NCBI GenBank assembly: GCA_021648025.1
Contig: JAKITO010000025.1
Location: 1-47,736, forward strand
From: Paracoccaceae bacterium
GTDB lineage: Bacteria; Pseudomonadota; Alphaproteobacteria; Rhodobacterales; Rhodobacteraceae
Direction: 5' to 3'
Length of the DNA: 47,736 nt
Position 1 is the first letter of the stretch. Every line of letters begins with the position of its first letter. The notes under the pieces were generated by a model. The model was not told where the DNA came from and searched no databases. It worked only from the letters and a program-made list of their open reading frames with translations. Shown piece after piece: positions 1 to 8,723 of this stretch. The translations under genes and the position numbers were made by a program.

Positions 1-2
1 TG

Positions 3-92
3 GACTATGTGTTCGAGCTGGCCGATACCAACGACAAAAACGTCAGCAAGGAAGAGCTGCAAAAGGCTGTCGAGGCGCTGGAAGAAGACTAG
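3..92 (+). CDS. tig: Trigger factor, C-terminal end (partial)
   Basis: An open frame runs in from the left edge and stops at the TAG at 90-92, giving 29 residues rich in Glu, Lys and Ala. The stretch VSKEELQKAVEALEED is like the C-terminal helix of trigger factor, the ribosome-bound peptidyl-prolyl isomerase and chaperone, in Rhodobacterales. A strong terminator follows, so this is the 3' end of a transcript. Only the tail is visible and no catalytic domain can be checked, so the name rests on similarity of a short helical end. Confidence 0.6.
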   Translation, partial: DYVFELADTNDKNVSKEELQKAVEALEED

Positions 93-131
93 CGCGCGGC
101 GAGCAATTCCAACTGATCGAAATCATCTGCG

Positions 132-157
132 CCGCCCCTTTTTGGGGCGGTTTTTTT
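132..157 (+). terminator. Rho-independent terminator after the trigger-factor-like gene
   Basis: A perfect 7-bp stem (CCGCCCC at 132-138, GGGGCGG at 144-150) closes a TTTTT loop and is followed directly by seven T (151-157). It lies 40 bases after the stop of the gene at the left edge and has all the parts of an intrinsic terminator. Confidence 0.92.
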
Positions 158-520
158 GGGCGTGCAGTTAGGGGCGCGGGGCCTCTGCCATAGGGTTGCC
201 CGGACGGATATTAGCGCTTTCACCGGAAATAAGGCGCGGTTTTCCTGATCCGGTCCAAGACGTCCGGATACCGGCGATCTTTCTAATCCGTTCCAAATTT
301 TCCGTTGTTTTCCCTGGAAAAACCCCACAGGCATTTCTGCGGGCTTTGTGAAGAATGGGTTATGCAAAACCTCCCACCTGTCTTGCATTGACAATCCGGG
401 GCTTTGCGCATCCAAATTCAAAAACCGTATCATTTTACAACCCCGAGCGAGCGATCTGATTGCTCATTAATGCCATCAAACCGGCACTGTCCGGCAACAT
501 GGCCCACCAAGGAGATGACT
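158..520 (+). other. Leader region of the ABC transporter operon
   Basis: No gene is supported in these 363 bases; an antisense frame here shows no recognisable protein. The region should hold the promoter of the transporter operon. A TTGACA at 388-393 is followed after exactly 17 bases by TCCAAA (411-416), a weak -10, so this is only a candidate promoter. A good Shine-Dalgarno AAGGAGATG stands at 509-517, just before the start of the next gene. Confidence 0.45.
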
Positions 521-1333
521 ATGCTGACAAATATCACAAGAAGACTGGCGATGATCGCCGCCGCGGGGGCCGTTGCGTTTGCCGCCGTTCCCGCCCAGGC
601 GGATGCGATTGACGACATCAAGGAACGCGGCGTTTTGCGCGTGGGCGTCAAGGCTGACTATAAGCCCTATGGTTTTCGCGACACGTCCGGTGCCATCATC
701 GGCATCGAACCTGATCTGGCACAGGACGTGGCCAACACGCTAGGCGTCAAGGTGGAATTCATTCCCGTGGTCAGTTCGAACCGTATGCAATTCCTTCAGC
801 AGGGCAAGGTTGATCTGATGATCGCCACCATGACCGACAAGCCGGACCGCCGCAAAGTCGTCTGGATCGTCGAGCCGAACTACTATTCCTCGGGTACCAA
901 TATCATGTCCCTGAAAAGCGCCGGTTTCAAGCAATGGGAAGATCTGCGCGACAAGCCTGTCTGCGGCATCCAGGGTGCCTTTTATAACAAGAAGACCGGG
1001 CGCGATTTTGGCGCAAAGATCGTCGCGTTCAAAGGCACTGCCGAAGTGTATTCGGCCCTGAAGGCGGGTAACTGCATGGCGTTTGTCTATGATGACTCCA
1101 GCCATGTCGCCACATTGGAGCAACCGGAATGGGCCGACTATGAGATGCCCTTGCCGACCATCGACGACGCCCCCTGGGGCCTTGCCGTGGCATTGGGTGA
1201 AACCCGTTTGCATGATCCGATGCAGGAAATGATCATCGGCTGGCACAAGTCCGGTCGAATTCTTGAGTTGGAAACCAAGTGGGGCGTCACCAACACGCCC
1301 TTCGCCTTGGATATGAACGCCAAGTACAAGTAA
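521..1333 (+). CDS. Amino-acid ABC transporter, periplasmic substrate-binding protein
   Basis: A 270-residue solute-binding protein of family 3 (SBP_bac_3), the class that delivers polar amino acids to an ABC importer. The ATG at 521 is chosen over an upstream in-frame start at 404 because AAGGAGATG precedes it and because it begins a clean signal peptide: basic MLTNITRRLA, a hydrophobic run, and AQA/DA as a cleavage site near residue 27. The mature part starts with IKERGVLRVGVKADYKPYG, the usual first strand and ligand loop of the family. Two cysteines (in DKPVCGIQ and KAGNCMAF) are placed to form the common disulfide. Permease and ATPase genes follow in the same direction. The exact ligand cannot be told from sequence. 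Confidence 0.9.
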   Translation: MLTNITRRLAMIAAAGAVAFAAVPAQADAIDDIKERGVLRVGVKADYKPYGFRDTSGAIIGIEPDLAQDVANTLGVKVEFIPVVSSNRMQFLQQGKVDLMIATMTDKPDRRKVVWIVEPNYYSSGTNIMSLKSAGFKQWEDLRDKPVCGIQGAFYNKKTGRDFGAKIVAFKGTAEVYSALKAGNCMAFVYDDSSHVATLEQPEWADYEMPLPTIDDAPWGLAVALGETRLHDPMQEMIIGWHKSGRILELETKWGVTNTPFALDMNAKYK

Positions 1334-1344
1334 CGTCTGAACAA

Positions 1345-1373
1345 ATTGGCGGCGGAAAAAATCCGCCGCCAAT
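1345..1373 (+). promoter_or_regulatory. Perfect 12-bp hairpin between binding-protein and permease genes
   Basis: ATTGGCGGCGGA (1345-1356) and TCCGCCGCCAAT (1362-1373) are exact reverse complements around an AAAAA loop. The hairpin starts 12 bases after the stop of the binding-protein gene. There is no T tract after it, so it is more likely a 3' mRNA stabiliser or partial terminator that keeps the binding protein more abundant than the membrane parts, as known in other ABC importer operons. That role is inferred. Confidence 0.75.
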
Positions 1374-1400
1374 ATCAACAACAAAAACAGGGGAGATGGC

Positions 1401-2147
1401 ATGGAGGTGTTTTTTGAATGGTTCAGGGTGCTTTACGACGAAACCGGTATTAATCTTCCCTTTCTCTATGACAGCTATGACCGCAACCGAATGGTCGACG
1501 GGTTTTTCATGACGGTCAAATTATCGATTGTCTGTCTGTTCTTTTCCGTCGTGATCGGAGTTGTTGGCGCATGGTTGCAAAACTCGCCGCTGAAATGGAC
1601 CCGGCGGATCGTCAATGTCTATATTCAGCTGTTTCGCAACACACCGCCCCTGGTTCAGCTGTACTTCTTTTATTTTGCCATTAGTTCGTTGATGCCAACC
1701 GTTGACAACGGATTTGGTGGTCAGCAGCCGATGCTGGGTGGCTTTGCATGGGCGGCGATTTCGCTGTCGTTCTTCGCAGGGGCCTACAACGTGGAAATCT
1801 TTCGTGCCGGCATCGAGGCGGTGCCGAATTCCACCATCGAGGCAGCAGAGGCGCTGGGGTTTTCACGCCTGACAACTTACGTCTACATCACCCTGCCGCT
1901 GGCGTTCCGGGTGGCGCTGCCGTCGCTCAACAACAATCTGGTCAATCTGGTGAAAACCACCACGCTGGCCTATGCGATTGCGGTGCCGGAAATGTTGTAC
2001 GAGGCCAATCAGATCTGGTCCGACAATGTTAACGTGACCGAGATGATGATCTTTCTGCTACTGATCTACTTTGCCCTTGTCGGGGTCTTGGTCTGGGGCA
2101 TGAATTCCTGGGAGCGCAAGTTGAAAATCCCTGGATTCGGGAACTAG
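1401..2147 (+). CDS. Amino-acid ABC transporter permease (HisM/HisQ family)
   Basis: A 248-residue inner-membrane permease. Hydrophobic segments lie at roughly residues 37-58, 75-95, 105-128 and 210-232. The cytoplasmic EAA loop that docks on the ATPase reads EAAEALGFSRLTTYVYITLP (around residue 147). The RNTPPLVQLYFFYF stretch is typical of polar amino-acid permeases. GGGGAGATGGC precedes the ATG. It lies between the binding protein and a second permease gene, so the importer probably uses a permease heterodimer. Confidence 0.92.
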   Translation: MEVFFEWFRVLYDETGINLPFLYDSYDRNRMVDGFFMTVKLSIVCLFFSVVIGVVGAWLQNSPLKWTRRIVNVYIQLFRNTPPLVQLYFFYFAISSLMPTVDNGFGGQQPMLGGFAWAAISLSFFAGAYNVEIFRAGIEAVPNSTIEAAEALGFSRLTTYVYITLPLAFRVALPSLNNNLVNLVKTTTLAYAIAVPEMLYEANQIWSDNVNVTEMMIFLLLIYFALVGVLVWGMNSWERKLKIPGFGN

Positions 2148-2159
2148 GAGGGCATGGAA

Positions 2160-3011
2160 ATGAACAACAGATCTCAAAAAATTCTGCCGGTGATTATGCC
2201 GGTGATGATGGCCCCCAAAGCGCGGCCCGATGATCGGTTCCGCTTGCAACGCTGGCACGGGTTTGCCCTTGTCGCCGTGCTGATCACCGCATCCATTCCG
2301 GCCTTTGCCGCCACTGACCCGGCGCGGGCGTCGATGTTCGAAGTGCTGCAACGCTGGATGCCGTTGCTGCTGAAAGGCTTTGTTTTCAACATCATCATCT
2401 CGATCAGTGCGATGGCAATCGGCACCGTGGCGGGCGCTGTTCTGGGTCTTGGGCAGATTTCCCTGATTGCCCCGGTGCGCAAAATATCTTGGCTGATCAC
2501 CCAGTTCTTTCGCAATGCGCCCTGGCTGGTTCTATTGTTCTTTGCGATGTTCCTGCTGCCGTTTGAATTGAAGATATTCGGCCTGACCATCCCGCTGCCC
2601 GACTGGTTAAAGGCGATGTTCGGCCTGTCCCTGCCGGTGATGGCCAACGTGTCCGAAATCGTGCGGGGCGGGGTCATGTCGCTGCCCAGTGGCCAGTGGG
2701 AGGCCGCCGAAAGCCTGGCCTTTTCGCGCCAGCAGACCCTGTGGCGGATCATCCTGCCACAATGCGTCAAACGCATGTTGCCCCCGTGGATGAACCTGTA
2801 TTCCATCCTGACCATGGCCACCGTTCTGGCCTCGATCGTCGGGGTGTCCGAGGTGATGACCCTGACCGGTCAGGCCCTGGCCGCCGAAGGTGGACGCAGC
2901 GATCTGCTGATCCCGTTCTATTCATTCGTTCTCTTTCTTTTCTTCATCTACTGCTATCCGATTGCCCGGTGGACAGTGCGTCTGGAAAAGAAGTTCGCAG
3001 TTATAACCTGA
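2160..3011 (+). CDS. Amino-acid ABC transporter permease, second subunit
   Basis: A 283-residue permease of the same family. The start at 2160 is preferred to the in-frame ATG at 2154 because AGGAGG (2146-2151) is 8 bases from it and only 2 bases from the other. The N-terminus is longer than in the first permease, with an extra hydrophobic segment (FALVAVLITASIPAFA). The EAA loop is EAAESLAFSRQQTLWRIILP, and RNAPWLVLLFF matches the partner's RNTPPLVQLYFF. It starts 12 bases after the first permease gene and is followed 12 bases later by the ATPase gene, so all four genes form one operon. Confidence 0.92.
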   Translation: MNNRSQKILPVIMPVMMAPKARPDDRFRLQRWHGFALVAVLITASIPAFAATDPARASMFEVLQRWMPLLLKGFVFNIIISISAMAIGTVAGAVLGLGQISLIAPVRKISWLITQFFRNAPWLVLLFFAMFLLPFELKIFGLTIPLPDWLKAMFGLSLPVMANVSEIVRGGVMSLPSGQWEAAESLAFSRQQTLWRIILPQCVKRMLPPWMNLYSILTMATVLASIVGVSEVMTLTGQALAAEGGRSDLLIPFYSFVLFLFFIYCYPIARWTVRLEKKFAVIT

Positions 3012-3023
3012 AGGATATCCAAA

Positions 3024-3770
3024 ATGGCCTGGACTGATAAAGAACCGATGGTTTCCATCAGGGATGTGCACAAATCATTTGGCGCGCTTGAAGTGTTGAA
3101 AGGCGTGTCTCTGGACGTGATGAAAGGCGAGGTGATCTGTATCATCGGTCCCTCTGGATCAGGGAAATCGACGCTTATTCGCTGTGTCAACGCGCTCAAC
3201 GATATTCAGAGCGGTTCGATCAAGGTTGAGGGGCAGGAGGTCAACGACCCGCACCTTAACAAGCTGGAATTGCGCAAGAAAGTTGGCATGGTGTTTCAGC
3301 AATACAATCTGTTTCCCCATAAAAATGCGCTTGAAAACATCATGATGGCCCCGTTGCTGGTGTTGAAAGACAACAAGGTCGAAGTCGAGAAACTGGCCCG
3401 TTCGCTGATCAAGAAAGTGCGTCTTGAGGGCAAGGAAGAAAGTTATCCCGGTGAATTGTCGGGGGGGCAACAGCAACGGGTTGCCATTGCGCGGTCGTTG
3501 GCGATGAACCCGGATGTGATGCTGTTTGACGAGGTGACAGCCGCGCTTGACCCGGAAACGGTGAACGAGGTTCTGCTGACAATCAAGGAACTGGCACAAG
3601 ATGGCATGACCTGCATTCTGGTGACGCATGAAATGGGGTTTGCCAAAGAGGTCGCGGATCATATCTATTTCACGGACCGGGGCGTGATCGTGGAACACGG
3701 GCCGCCGACTGAATTTTTCGAACAGGCCAAAGACCCGCGAACAATCGAGTTCCTTGGACAAATCCTCTGA
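3024..3770 (+). CDS. Amino-acid ABC transporter ATP-binding protein (GlnQ/HisP family)
   Basis: A 248-residue cytoplasmic ATPase that powers the importer. Walker A GPSGSGKS is at residues 42-49, the Q-loop FQQYNLFPH at 91-99, the ABC signature LSGGQQQR at 145-152, Walker B VMLFDE at 165-170, and the switch histidine in THEMGF at 202. The usual Pro after the catalytic Glu (DEPTSALDPE in most relatives) is Val here ([10 protein letters not shown]), an uncommon but probably tolerated change. It is the last intact gene of the transporter operon; insertion-sequence debris begins about 110 bases after its stop. Confidence 0.95.
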   Translation: MAWTDKEPMVSIRDVHKSFGALEVLKGVSLDVMKGEVICIIGPSGSGKSTLIRCVNALNDIQSGSIKVEGQEVNDPHLNKLELRKKVGMVFQQYNLFPHKNALENIMMAPLLVLKDNKVEVEKLARSLIKKVRLEGKEESYPGELSGGQQQRVAIARSLAMNPDVMLFDEVTAALDPETVNEVLLTIKELAQDGMTCILVTHEMGFAKEVADHIYFTDRGVIVEHGPPTEFFEQAKDPRTIEFLGQIL

Positions 3771-3781
3771 TCGTAACCGGG

Positions 3782-3883
3782 ATGCAAGTGCGCGAAAAAG
3801 GACAAATCACGCGCAATACCACCGATAGCCTGGGTGCGGTCAGCATCCCGGATGACGCGCGTAAGCTGTCAATGAGCGTTTGA
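3782..3883 (+). pseudogene. Possible N-terminal fragment of a fumarase/aspartase-type lyase
   Basis: A 33-codon frame starts 12 bases after the ATPase gene. Its middle, TTDSLGAVSIPDDA, resembles the opening of class II fumarases and aspartases (pattern E-x-D-S-x-G-x-x-x-V-P-x-D). The family then continues with a Gly-Ala-x-Thr motif, but here the frame runs into unrelated residues and stops at 3881-3883, where IS21-type sequence begins. An amino-acid importer followed by an aspartase-like gene cut off by an insertion would make sense. The match is short and could be chance. Confidence 0.25.
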
Positions 3884-4300
3884 AACTGACCCGGTTTCAG
3901 CATTTAAAAGTGACCCATCCGGTATGAGGCGAAGCCAGCAGGCGAGCTGCCCCAAATAGCGGGATCGTTTGCCAGCTTTGCTTGCGCTGAGGCTTGTTGG
4001 TTACGGGTCATTTTGCATCCCCGAAGACCGAGACCCATTCGCCGAACTCCAGCTTGTCGATGATCACCCGGCGCGGCACCCCACCATAAAATGCCAATGC
4101 CCGAACGAAAGCATCAGGCACCCTCTCCTGGGGTTCCCCCGGATATGCCACCACAAAGGGCTTGCGGCTGTGGCACAGGCGGAAATGGCAACCTTCACCT
4201 TTTGGGTGATGCCGCCAAGAACAACATGTTCTTCGCTCCAGACAAACTGAAGCGCACCCCCGGAACGAAACTGCAAAGGGATAAAGGCGTAACCGTCCCT
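3884..4300 (-). mobile_element. IS21-family remnant (istA/istB deletion derivative, frameshifted)
   Basis: Read on the minus strand, 4297 down to about 4048 encodes pieces of the IS21 transposase IstA: DGYAFIPLQFRSGG and LQFVWSEEHVVLGGITQKV in one frame, then, after loss of one base near 4185, LCHSRKPFVVAYPGEPQERV and GGVPRRVIIDKLE in the next frame. Without a break, the frame then reads EFGEWVSVFGDAK (4014-4052), which belongs to the C-terminus of the helper ATPase IstB. Most of istA and istB between these points has therefore been deleted. The sequence near 3884-3925, with GAAACTGACCC and AAAAGTGACCC, resembles IS21 end sequence. The element cannot be active. Confidence 0.78.
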
Positions 4301-4411
4301 CGTTCCCGGCGTGAGCGCTTCTGGTCCAACTCATATGGCGGCTGTAAACAAATATCAAAGTCGAGCAGCTTGTGGCGAACCGGTGGCAACTGCCGATGAT
4401 AGCCTGCCGTT

Positions 4412-4489
4412 CGGCTATTATAATCCGCGACGTAGACAGTCGGCATTGGGTTGGAAAAGCCCTTGGCTTTTGAACGAAAGGCCGCTTAA
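4412..4489 (+). pseudogene. C-terminal remnant of an IS3-type transposase
   Basis: On the plus strand the frame reads YYNPRRRQSALGWKSP, the conserved C-terminal motif of IS3-group orfB integrases. A one-base shift then gives LAFERKAA and a TAA at 4487-4489, the usual ending of such proteins. The rest of the transposase is missing. The bases after the stop (4490-4526) are probably the element's end, which would place it directly against the ybgC start. Confidence 0.65.
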
Positions 4490-4527
4490 ATGAGTATCTA
4501 GAGTGGCACTAAAGTGGGGCAGGTCCA

Positions 4528-4911
4528 ATGGCGCATGAGTTCCCGGTGCGGGTCTACTATGAAGACACCGATATGGGCGGGGTGGTGTATTACGCCAACT
4601 ATCTGCGGTTTATCGAAAGGGCGCGCAGCGAATGGGTGCGTTCGCTGGGGATTGATCAGAATGCCATGCGCGAGAACGGTATTGTCTGGGTCGTACGCCG
4701 GGTTGAGGCGGATTACATCGGGGCGGCACGGTTTGAGGATGATTTGGTAATTTCGACGGAAATGACCAAGGTAACCACCGCGCGGCTGGAGATGGAACAG
4801 AAGGTGCGCCGGGGTGATAAGGTGATATTCCGGGCGCGGGTTTTGGCGGCTTGCATGAACGCACAAGGTCGGCCTGTGCGCCTGCCGGCAGAGATTCGCG
4901 CATTGATGTAA
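4528..4911 (+). CDS. ybgC: Tol-Pal system acyl-CoA thioesterase YbgC
   Basis: A 127-residue single hotdog-fold thioesterase. The N-terminal motif YYEDTDMGGVVYYANYLRF holds the catalytic Asp at residue 15 (equivalent to Asp18 of the E. coli enzyme). YbgC hydrolyses acyl-CoA thioesters and is nearly always encoded at the head of the tol-pal cluster, as here. The ATG at 4528 has only a modest GGGGCAGG ahead of it, and the DNA upstream is insertion-sequence debris, so the original promoter may have been displaced. tolQ starts 106 bases downstream. Confidence 0.92.
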   Translation: MAHEFPVRVYYEDTDMGGVVYYANYLRFIERARSEWVRSLGIDQNAMRENGIVWVVRRVEADYIGAARFEDDLVISTEMTKVTTARLEMEQKVRRGDKVIFRARVLAACMNAQGRPVRLPAEIRALM

Positions 4912-4980
4912 CAATACTGCGCGTTTGCTGGTTGTTTTGTTGGCTTTTGGCCGGGCTTAGGTTAGGTTGACTGCAATTAA

Positions 4981-4997
4981 GACCGAAATAATCGGTC
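4981..4997. promoter_or_regulatory. Short dyad upstream of tolQ
   Basis: GACCGA (4981-4986) and TCGGTC (4992-4997) are exact reverse complements around AATAA, ending 20 bases before the tolQ start. A TTGACT lies at 4968-4973. The dyad could be an operator or a short RNA hairpin in the tolQ leader. A 6-bp arm can occur by chance. Confidence 0.3.
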
Positions 4998-5017
4998 GTG
5001 GGTAATCGAGCAGGCAA

Positions 5018-5713
5018 ATGGAAGCAGAAACTCTGGCGCTGGCGCAGGGGATTGATTTCTCCATGTGGGGGCTATTCGCGCGCGCGACGATAGTCGTGAA
5101 ACTTGTAATTATCATGCTGATTGTGGCGTCGGTCTGGGCCTGGGGGATCATCTTTCAAAAGCTGATCACCTATCGCGCGGCCCGCAAGGATGCATTGGTG
5201 TTTGATCAGGCGTTCTGGTCGGGAGAGCCGCTGGATACGCTGTTTGAGGCAATCGGCACGACGCCCAAAGGCAGTTCGGAAAAGATATTTGCCGCAGGCA
5301 TGACCGAATGGCGCCGTTCACACCGCGACGATGGCGGGCTGATCGCCGGGGCGCAGTCGCGCATTGAGCGGTCGATGGATGTGGCGATTGCCAAGGAAAG
5401 CGAAGGGTTGCTGGGCGGGTTGACGGTGCTGGCGACTGTGGGGTCAACTGCGCCGTTTGTCGGGCTGTTTGGCACGGTCTGGGGCATCATGAACGCGTTC
5501 ATCGAAATCGCGGAACAACAAAACAGCAGCCTGGCCGTGGTGGCACCGGGGATTGCCGAGGCATTGCTGGCCACGGGTCTGGGCCTGTTGGCGGCGATCC
5601 CGGCGGTGGTATTCTTTAACAAGCTGAGCAGCGACAGTGACCGGATAGTCGGCGGCTATGAGGCGTTTGCCGATGAGTTTGCCACCATCCTGTCGCGTCA
5701 GTTGGATAGTTAG
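5018..5713 (+). CDS. tolQ: Tol-Pal system protein TolQ
   Basis: A 231-residue MotA/TolQ/ExbB-family protein, the proton-channel scaffold of the Tol-Pal envelope machine. Three membrane segments are visible: about 24-47, 134-158 and 178-200. The second and third carry the small-residue-rich motifs STAPFVGLFGTVWGIM and ATGLGLLAAIPAVVFFN that line the channel with the TolR helix. tolR follows after 3 bases. Tol-Pal draws the outer membrane inward at the division site using the proton motive force. Confidence 0.95.
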   Translation: MEAETLALAQGIDFSMWGLFARATIVVKLVIIMLIVASVWAWGIIFQKLITYRAARKDALVFDQAFWSGEPLDTLFEAIGTTPKGSSEKIFAAGMTEWRRSHRDDGGLIAGAQSRIERSMDVAIAKESEGLLGGLTVLATVGSTAPFVGLFGTVWGIMNAFIEIAEQQNSSLAVVAPGIAEALLATGLGLLAAIPAVVFFNKLSSDSDRIVGGYEAFADEFATILSRQLDS

Positions 5714-5716
5714 GCG

Positions 5717-6190
5717 ATGGGTGCCGGGGTTCAACAGGCCGGATCAGGCGGGCGCAGGCGGCGGCGGGGGCGGGCGCGAACCCGGCCCATGGCCGAGATC
5801 AACGTGACGCCGTTTGTCGATGTGATGCTGGTTTTGTTGATTATCTTCATGGTGGCGGCCCCATTGATGACCGTTGGTGTGCCGGTTGATCTGCCCAAGG
5901 CGGCGGCGGGGGCGTTGGCGTCGGACTCTGAAGAACCGTTGAGTGTGACCATTCTGGCCAATGGCGAGGTGCAGATCATGACCACGCCGACCCCGCGCGA
6001 TCAATTGGTGAACAAGCTGCGCGCAATTGCGGCCGAGCGCGAGACCGACCGGGTATTTTTAAGGGCCGATGGTGCGGTGCCCTACCGCGAGGTGATGCAG
6101 GTGATGGGCGCGTTGAGTGCGGGCGGGTTTTCCAATGTCGGGCTGGTGACGGATGTCGGCGGGCCGACATTGGACGAGCCGGGGCAGTGA
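5717..6190 (+). CDS. tolR: Tol-Pal system protein TolR
   Basis: A 157-residue ExbD/TolR-family protein with one N-terminal membrane helix (about residues 33-53). The helix holds the conserved protonatable Asp35 in TPFVDVMLVLLIIFM, matching Asp23 of E. coli TolR, and the rest is a periplasmic domain. The N-terminus before the helix is strongly basic (GGRRRRRGRARTR), in line with the positive-inside rule. The gene sits 3 bases after tolQ and 10 bases before the proposed tolA start. Confidence 0.95.
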   Translation: MGAGVQQAGSGGRRRRRGRARTRPMAEINVTPFVDVMLVLLIIFMVAAPLMTVGVPVDLPKAAAGALASDSEEPLSVTILANGEVQIMTTPTPRDQLVNKLRAIAAERETDRVFLRADGAVPYREVMQVMGALSAGGFSNVGLVTDVGGPTLDEPGQ

Positions 6191-6200
6191 GGGAACGGGC

Positions 6201-7304
6201 GTGCAGACCGGAACCAAAATATCGGGGGCAGCACATCTGGCATTGCTGGGATGGGTCGCTGTTGGTGGCTCGTTTGACGCAGAACCTTTGCCGTTCGAGG
6301 TACAGGAAGTGTCGATAATCACTGCCGAACAGTTTGCTGCGATGACCACCGGCATGCAGGTGCCGGATGCGACAGCAGCACCTGTGGCGCTGACCGAACC
6401 CAAGCCTGAAGCACCTGCGCCAGAGTTGAGTGCCGAACCGGACGAAGTACCGGACGAAGTTACCCCAGAGGCGCCATCGCCGCCGATTTCGGATGCGGAA
6501 CCGGAAACCGTGCCGGATCAGCCAGCGCCCGAGGTTGAGGCGATCGAAGAGACCGTTCAACCGCCTGCGCCCGACGTGGTGTTTGAACCGCCTGCCCCTG
6601 GCCCGGATGATCCGCCCCCGCCGCGGCCGATTGACCGGGTGGCCCCGGAGCCGGTAGCGGCGCCGCCACCTGATACAACCCCGGATGTGGAAACAACGCC
6701 GCCGGTTACAGCGGATGAGGGGGGCGAGGCGCCGCAGGAACCCGCCGAGGCGACGGCCCCCGAAGAGGCCACAGATCAGATTGTTACCGAAGCGGATGAA
6801 GTGGTAAGTTTGGCCCCGAAAACGTCGCCGCGCCCACCTTTGCGTCCGGCACGGCCTTCAACGCCTGCGATTGAACCCAACAAAGCGCCAGAGCCGACGT
6901 CCACCGCACAGGCCGGGGTGAAAGATGCCTTGGCCGAGGCGCTGGGCACCAACACGCCGACACCAGCCGCGCCTACTGGTCCGCCGCTTACGGGCGGAGA
7001 AAAGGATGCGCTCAGAGTGGCGGTATCAAGTTGCTGGAATGTTGGCTCGCTCTCAACTGCGGCGTTGGGCACTACTGTGGCGGTTGGCGTGTCCATGACC
7101 CGTGAAGGTAAGCCGGAGGTCGGCAGCATCCGCCTGTTGTCAAGTTCCGGCGGGCCGGAGTCGGCGGCCAAACAGGCCTTTGAAGCAGCGCGCCGGGCGA
7201 TTATTCGCTGTGGTGCAAAAGGATTTGACCTGCCGGCCGAGAAATACGGTCAATGGCGGGAAATCGAAATGACGTTCAACCCTGAAAGGATGCGGATCAA
7301 ATGA
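6201..7304 (+). CDS. tolA: TolA-like inner-membrane protein of the Tol-Pal system
   Basis: A 367-residue protein read from a GTG at 6201. A longer frame opens at 6153 inside tolR, but the GTG has GAGGG (6188-6192) at good spacing and begins [18 protein letters not shown], the usual membrane anchor start in this group. After the anchor (about 8-24) comes a long Pro/Glu/Ala-rich periplasmic stretch to about residue 260. A C-terminal domain from about 264 holds paired cysteines (SSCWNVG, IIRCGAK) and ends the protein. TolA links TolQR to TolB and Pal. The last four bases overlap tolB (ATGA). Confidence 0.88.
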   Translation: MQTGTKISGAAHLALLGWVAVGGSFDAEPLPFEVQEVSIITAEQFAAMTTGMQVPDATAAPVALTEPKPEAPAPELSAEPDEVPDEVTPEAPSPPISDAEPETVPDQPAPEVEAIEETVQPPAPDVVFEPPAPGPDDPPPPRPIDRVAPEPVAAPPPDTTPDVETTPPVTADEGGEAPQEPAEATAPEEATDQIVTEADEVVSLAPKTSPRPPLRPARPSTPAIEPNKAPEPTSTAQAGVKDALAEALGTNTPTPAAPTGPPLTGGEKDALRVAVSSCWNVGSLSTAALGTTVAVGVSMTREGKPEVGSIRLLSSSGGPESAAKQAFEAARRAIIRCGAKGFDLPAEKYGQWREIEMTFNPERMRIK

Positions 7305-8632
7305 TCAGATTTCTTTGCAGTCTTCTTGGCGCTTTGGTAGTAAGTATTCCCTTGCTGGTCACGCCCCGGCTGGCCCAATCCGAACCATTGCGGATCGAGA
7401 TCACCGACGGGGTGATCGAACCATTGCCGTTTGCAGTTCCGGATTTTGTGCCTGATACCTCAAGGGCAAAGAAGATGGGCGACCAACTGGCGCGGGTGAT
7501 TGCCGATGACCTGTCGGGCACCGGGTTGTTCCGGGAAATCCCGGCCACGGCGTTTATCAGTAAAATCACCGACTTTGCGGCACCAGTCAATTATGCCGAC
7601 TGGAAGGCGATCAATGCCCAGGCGCTGATTGCCGGCGGGGTTTCGGTCAAGGGGTCCAAGTTGACAGTGAAGTTCCGGATCTATGACGTGTTTAGCGGCG
7701 CTGAACTGGGCGACGGCCTGCAATTTGTGGGTGAAACGGACGGCTGGCGGCGGATGGCGCACAAGGTGGCAGATGCGGTTTATGCGCGGATTACTGGCGA
7801 AGGTGGCTATTTTGACAGCCGGGTGGCGTTTGTTTCCGAATCCGGACCAAAGAATGACCGGCGCAAACGGTTGGCGATCATGGATTATGACGGGGCCAAT
7901 GTGCAGTATCTGACTGATAGTTCGACCATTGTTCTTTCGCCTCGGTTTTCGCCCGATGGCGGTCGGTTGCTTTACACCAGTTACGAAACGGGGTTTCCGC
8001 GGATTTATGTGCTGGATGTGGGGCGGGTGAAACGCCGGGTGCTGGAGACCTCGGAAGGATTGATGAGCTTTGCGCCGCGATTTTCGCCCGATGGCAAAAC
8101 GGTGGTGTTTTCAATGGCGCAGGGCGGCAATACCGACCTGTTCACCATGACTGTTTCCAACGGCAAGCGGACCCGGCTGACCAGTGCGCCGTCGATCGAA
8201 ACGGCGCCAAGTTATTCGCCCGGTGGCGACCGGATCGTGTTCGAAAGTGATCGCTCGGGTACGCAACAGATTTACATCATGCCGGCAGGCGGCGGCGAGG
8301 CCAAGCGCATCAGCTTTGGTCAGGGGCGCTATGGCACGCCGGTCTGGTCGCCGCGCGGCGACCTTGTGGCGTTCACCAAACAAAGCAAAGGACGGTTTCA
8401 TATCGGTGTGATGCGGCTGGACGGCTCAGAAGAGCGTCTTTTGACCGCATCGTTCCTGGATGAAGGGCCAAGCTGGTCGCCCAATGGGCGGGTGATCATG
8501 TTCAGCCGTGAAACCCAGGGTGCCACCGGGCGGTCATCGCTGTATTCGGTCGATATCACCGGACGCAACCTGCGCCCGGTACGCACGCCGGACGGCGGAT
8601 CGGACCCATCGTGGTCGCCTTTGCAAAAGTAG
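7301..8632 (+). CDS. tolB: Tol-Pal system periplasmic beta-propeller protein TolB
   Basis: A 443-residue periplasmic protein. A signal peptide covers about residues 1-27, followed by an N-terminal domain (about 30-165). A six-bladed WD40-like propeller then shows repeated [25 protein letters not shown] and [10 protein letters not shown] blades. TolB shuttles between TolA and Pal and controls how Pal is held at the septum. It overlaps tolA by 4 bases, showing translational coupling, and is followed after 91 bases by pal. Confidence 0.95.
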   Translation: MIRFLCSLLGALVVSIPLLVTPRLAQSEPLRIEITDGVIEPLPFAVPDFVPDTSRAKKMGDQLARVIADDLSGTGLFREIPATAFISKITDFAAPVNYADWKAINAQALIAGGVSVKGSKLTVKFRIYDVFSGAELGDGLQFVGETDGWRRMAHKVADAVYARITGEGGYFDSRVAFVSESGPKNDRRKRLAIMDYDGANVQYLTDSSTIVLSPRFSPDGGRLLYTSYETGFPRIYVLDVGRVKRRVLETSEGLMSFAPRFSPDGKTVVFSMAQGGNTDLFTMTVSNGKRTRLTSAPSIETAPSYSPGGDRIVFESDRSGTQQIYIMPAGGGEAKRISFGQGRYGTPVWSPRGDLVAFTKQSKGRFHIGVMRLDGSEERLLTASFLDEGPSWSPNGRVIMFSRETQGATGRSSLYSVDITGRNLRPVRTPDGGSDPSWSPLQK

Positions 8633-8723
8633 TCGGGCAACAATAACCGGGAAGCATTCCCAACTGGGCGCAGAACTGGTACAATAGAATTAACCATAAG
8701 CATCAATAAATGAGGCATCAGGC

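Noticed and set aside
89-433. 114-codon minus-strand frame in the leader of the ABC transporter
   Set aside because: It spans the terminator and shows no protein-like pattern or ribosome site.
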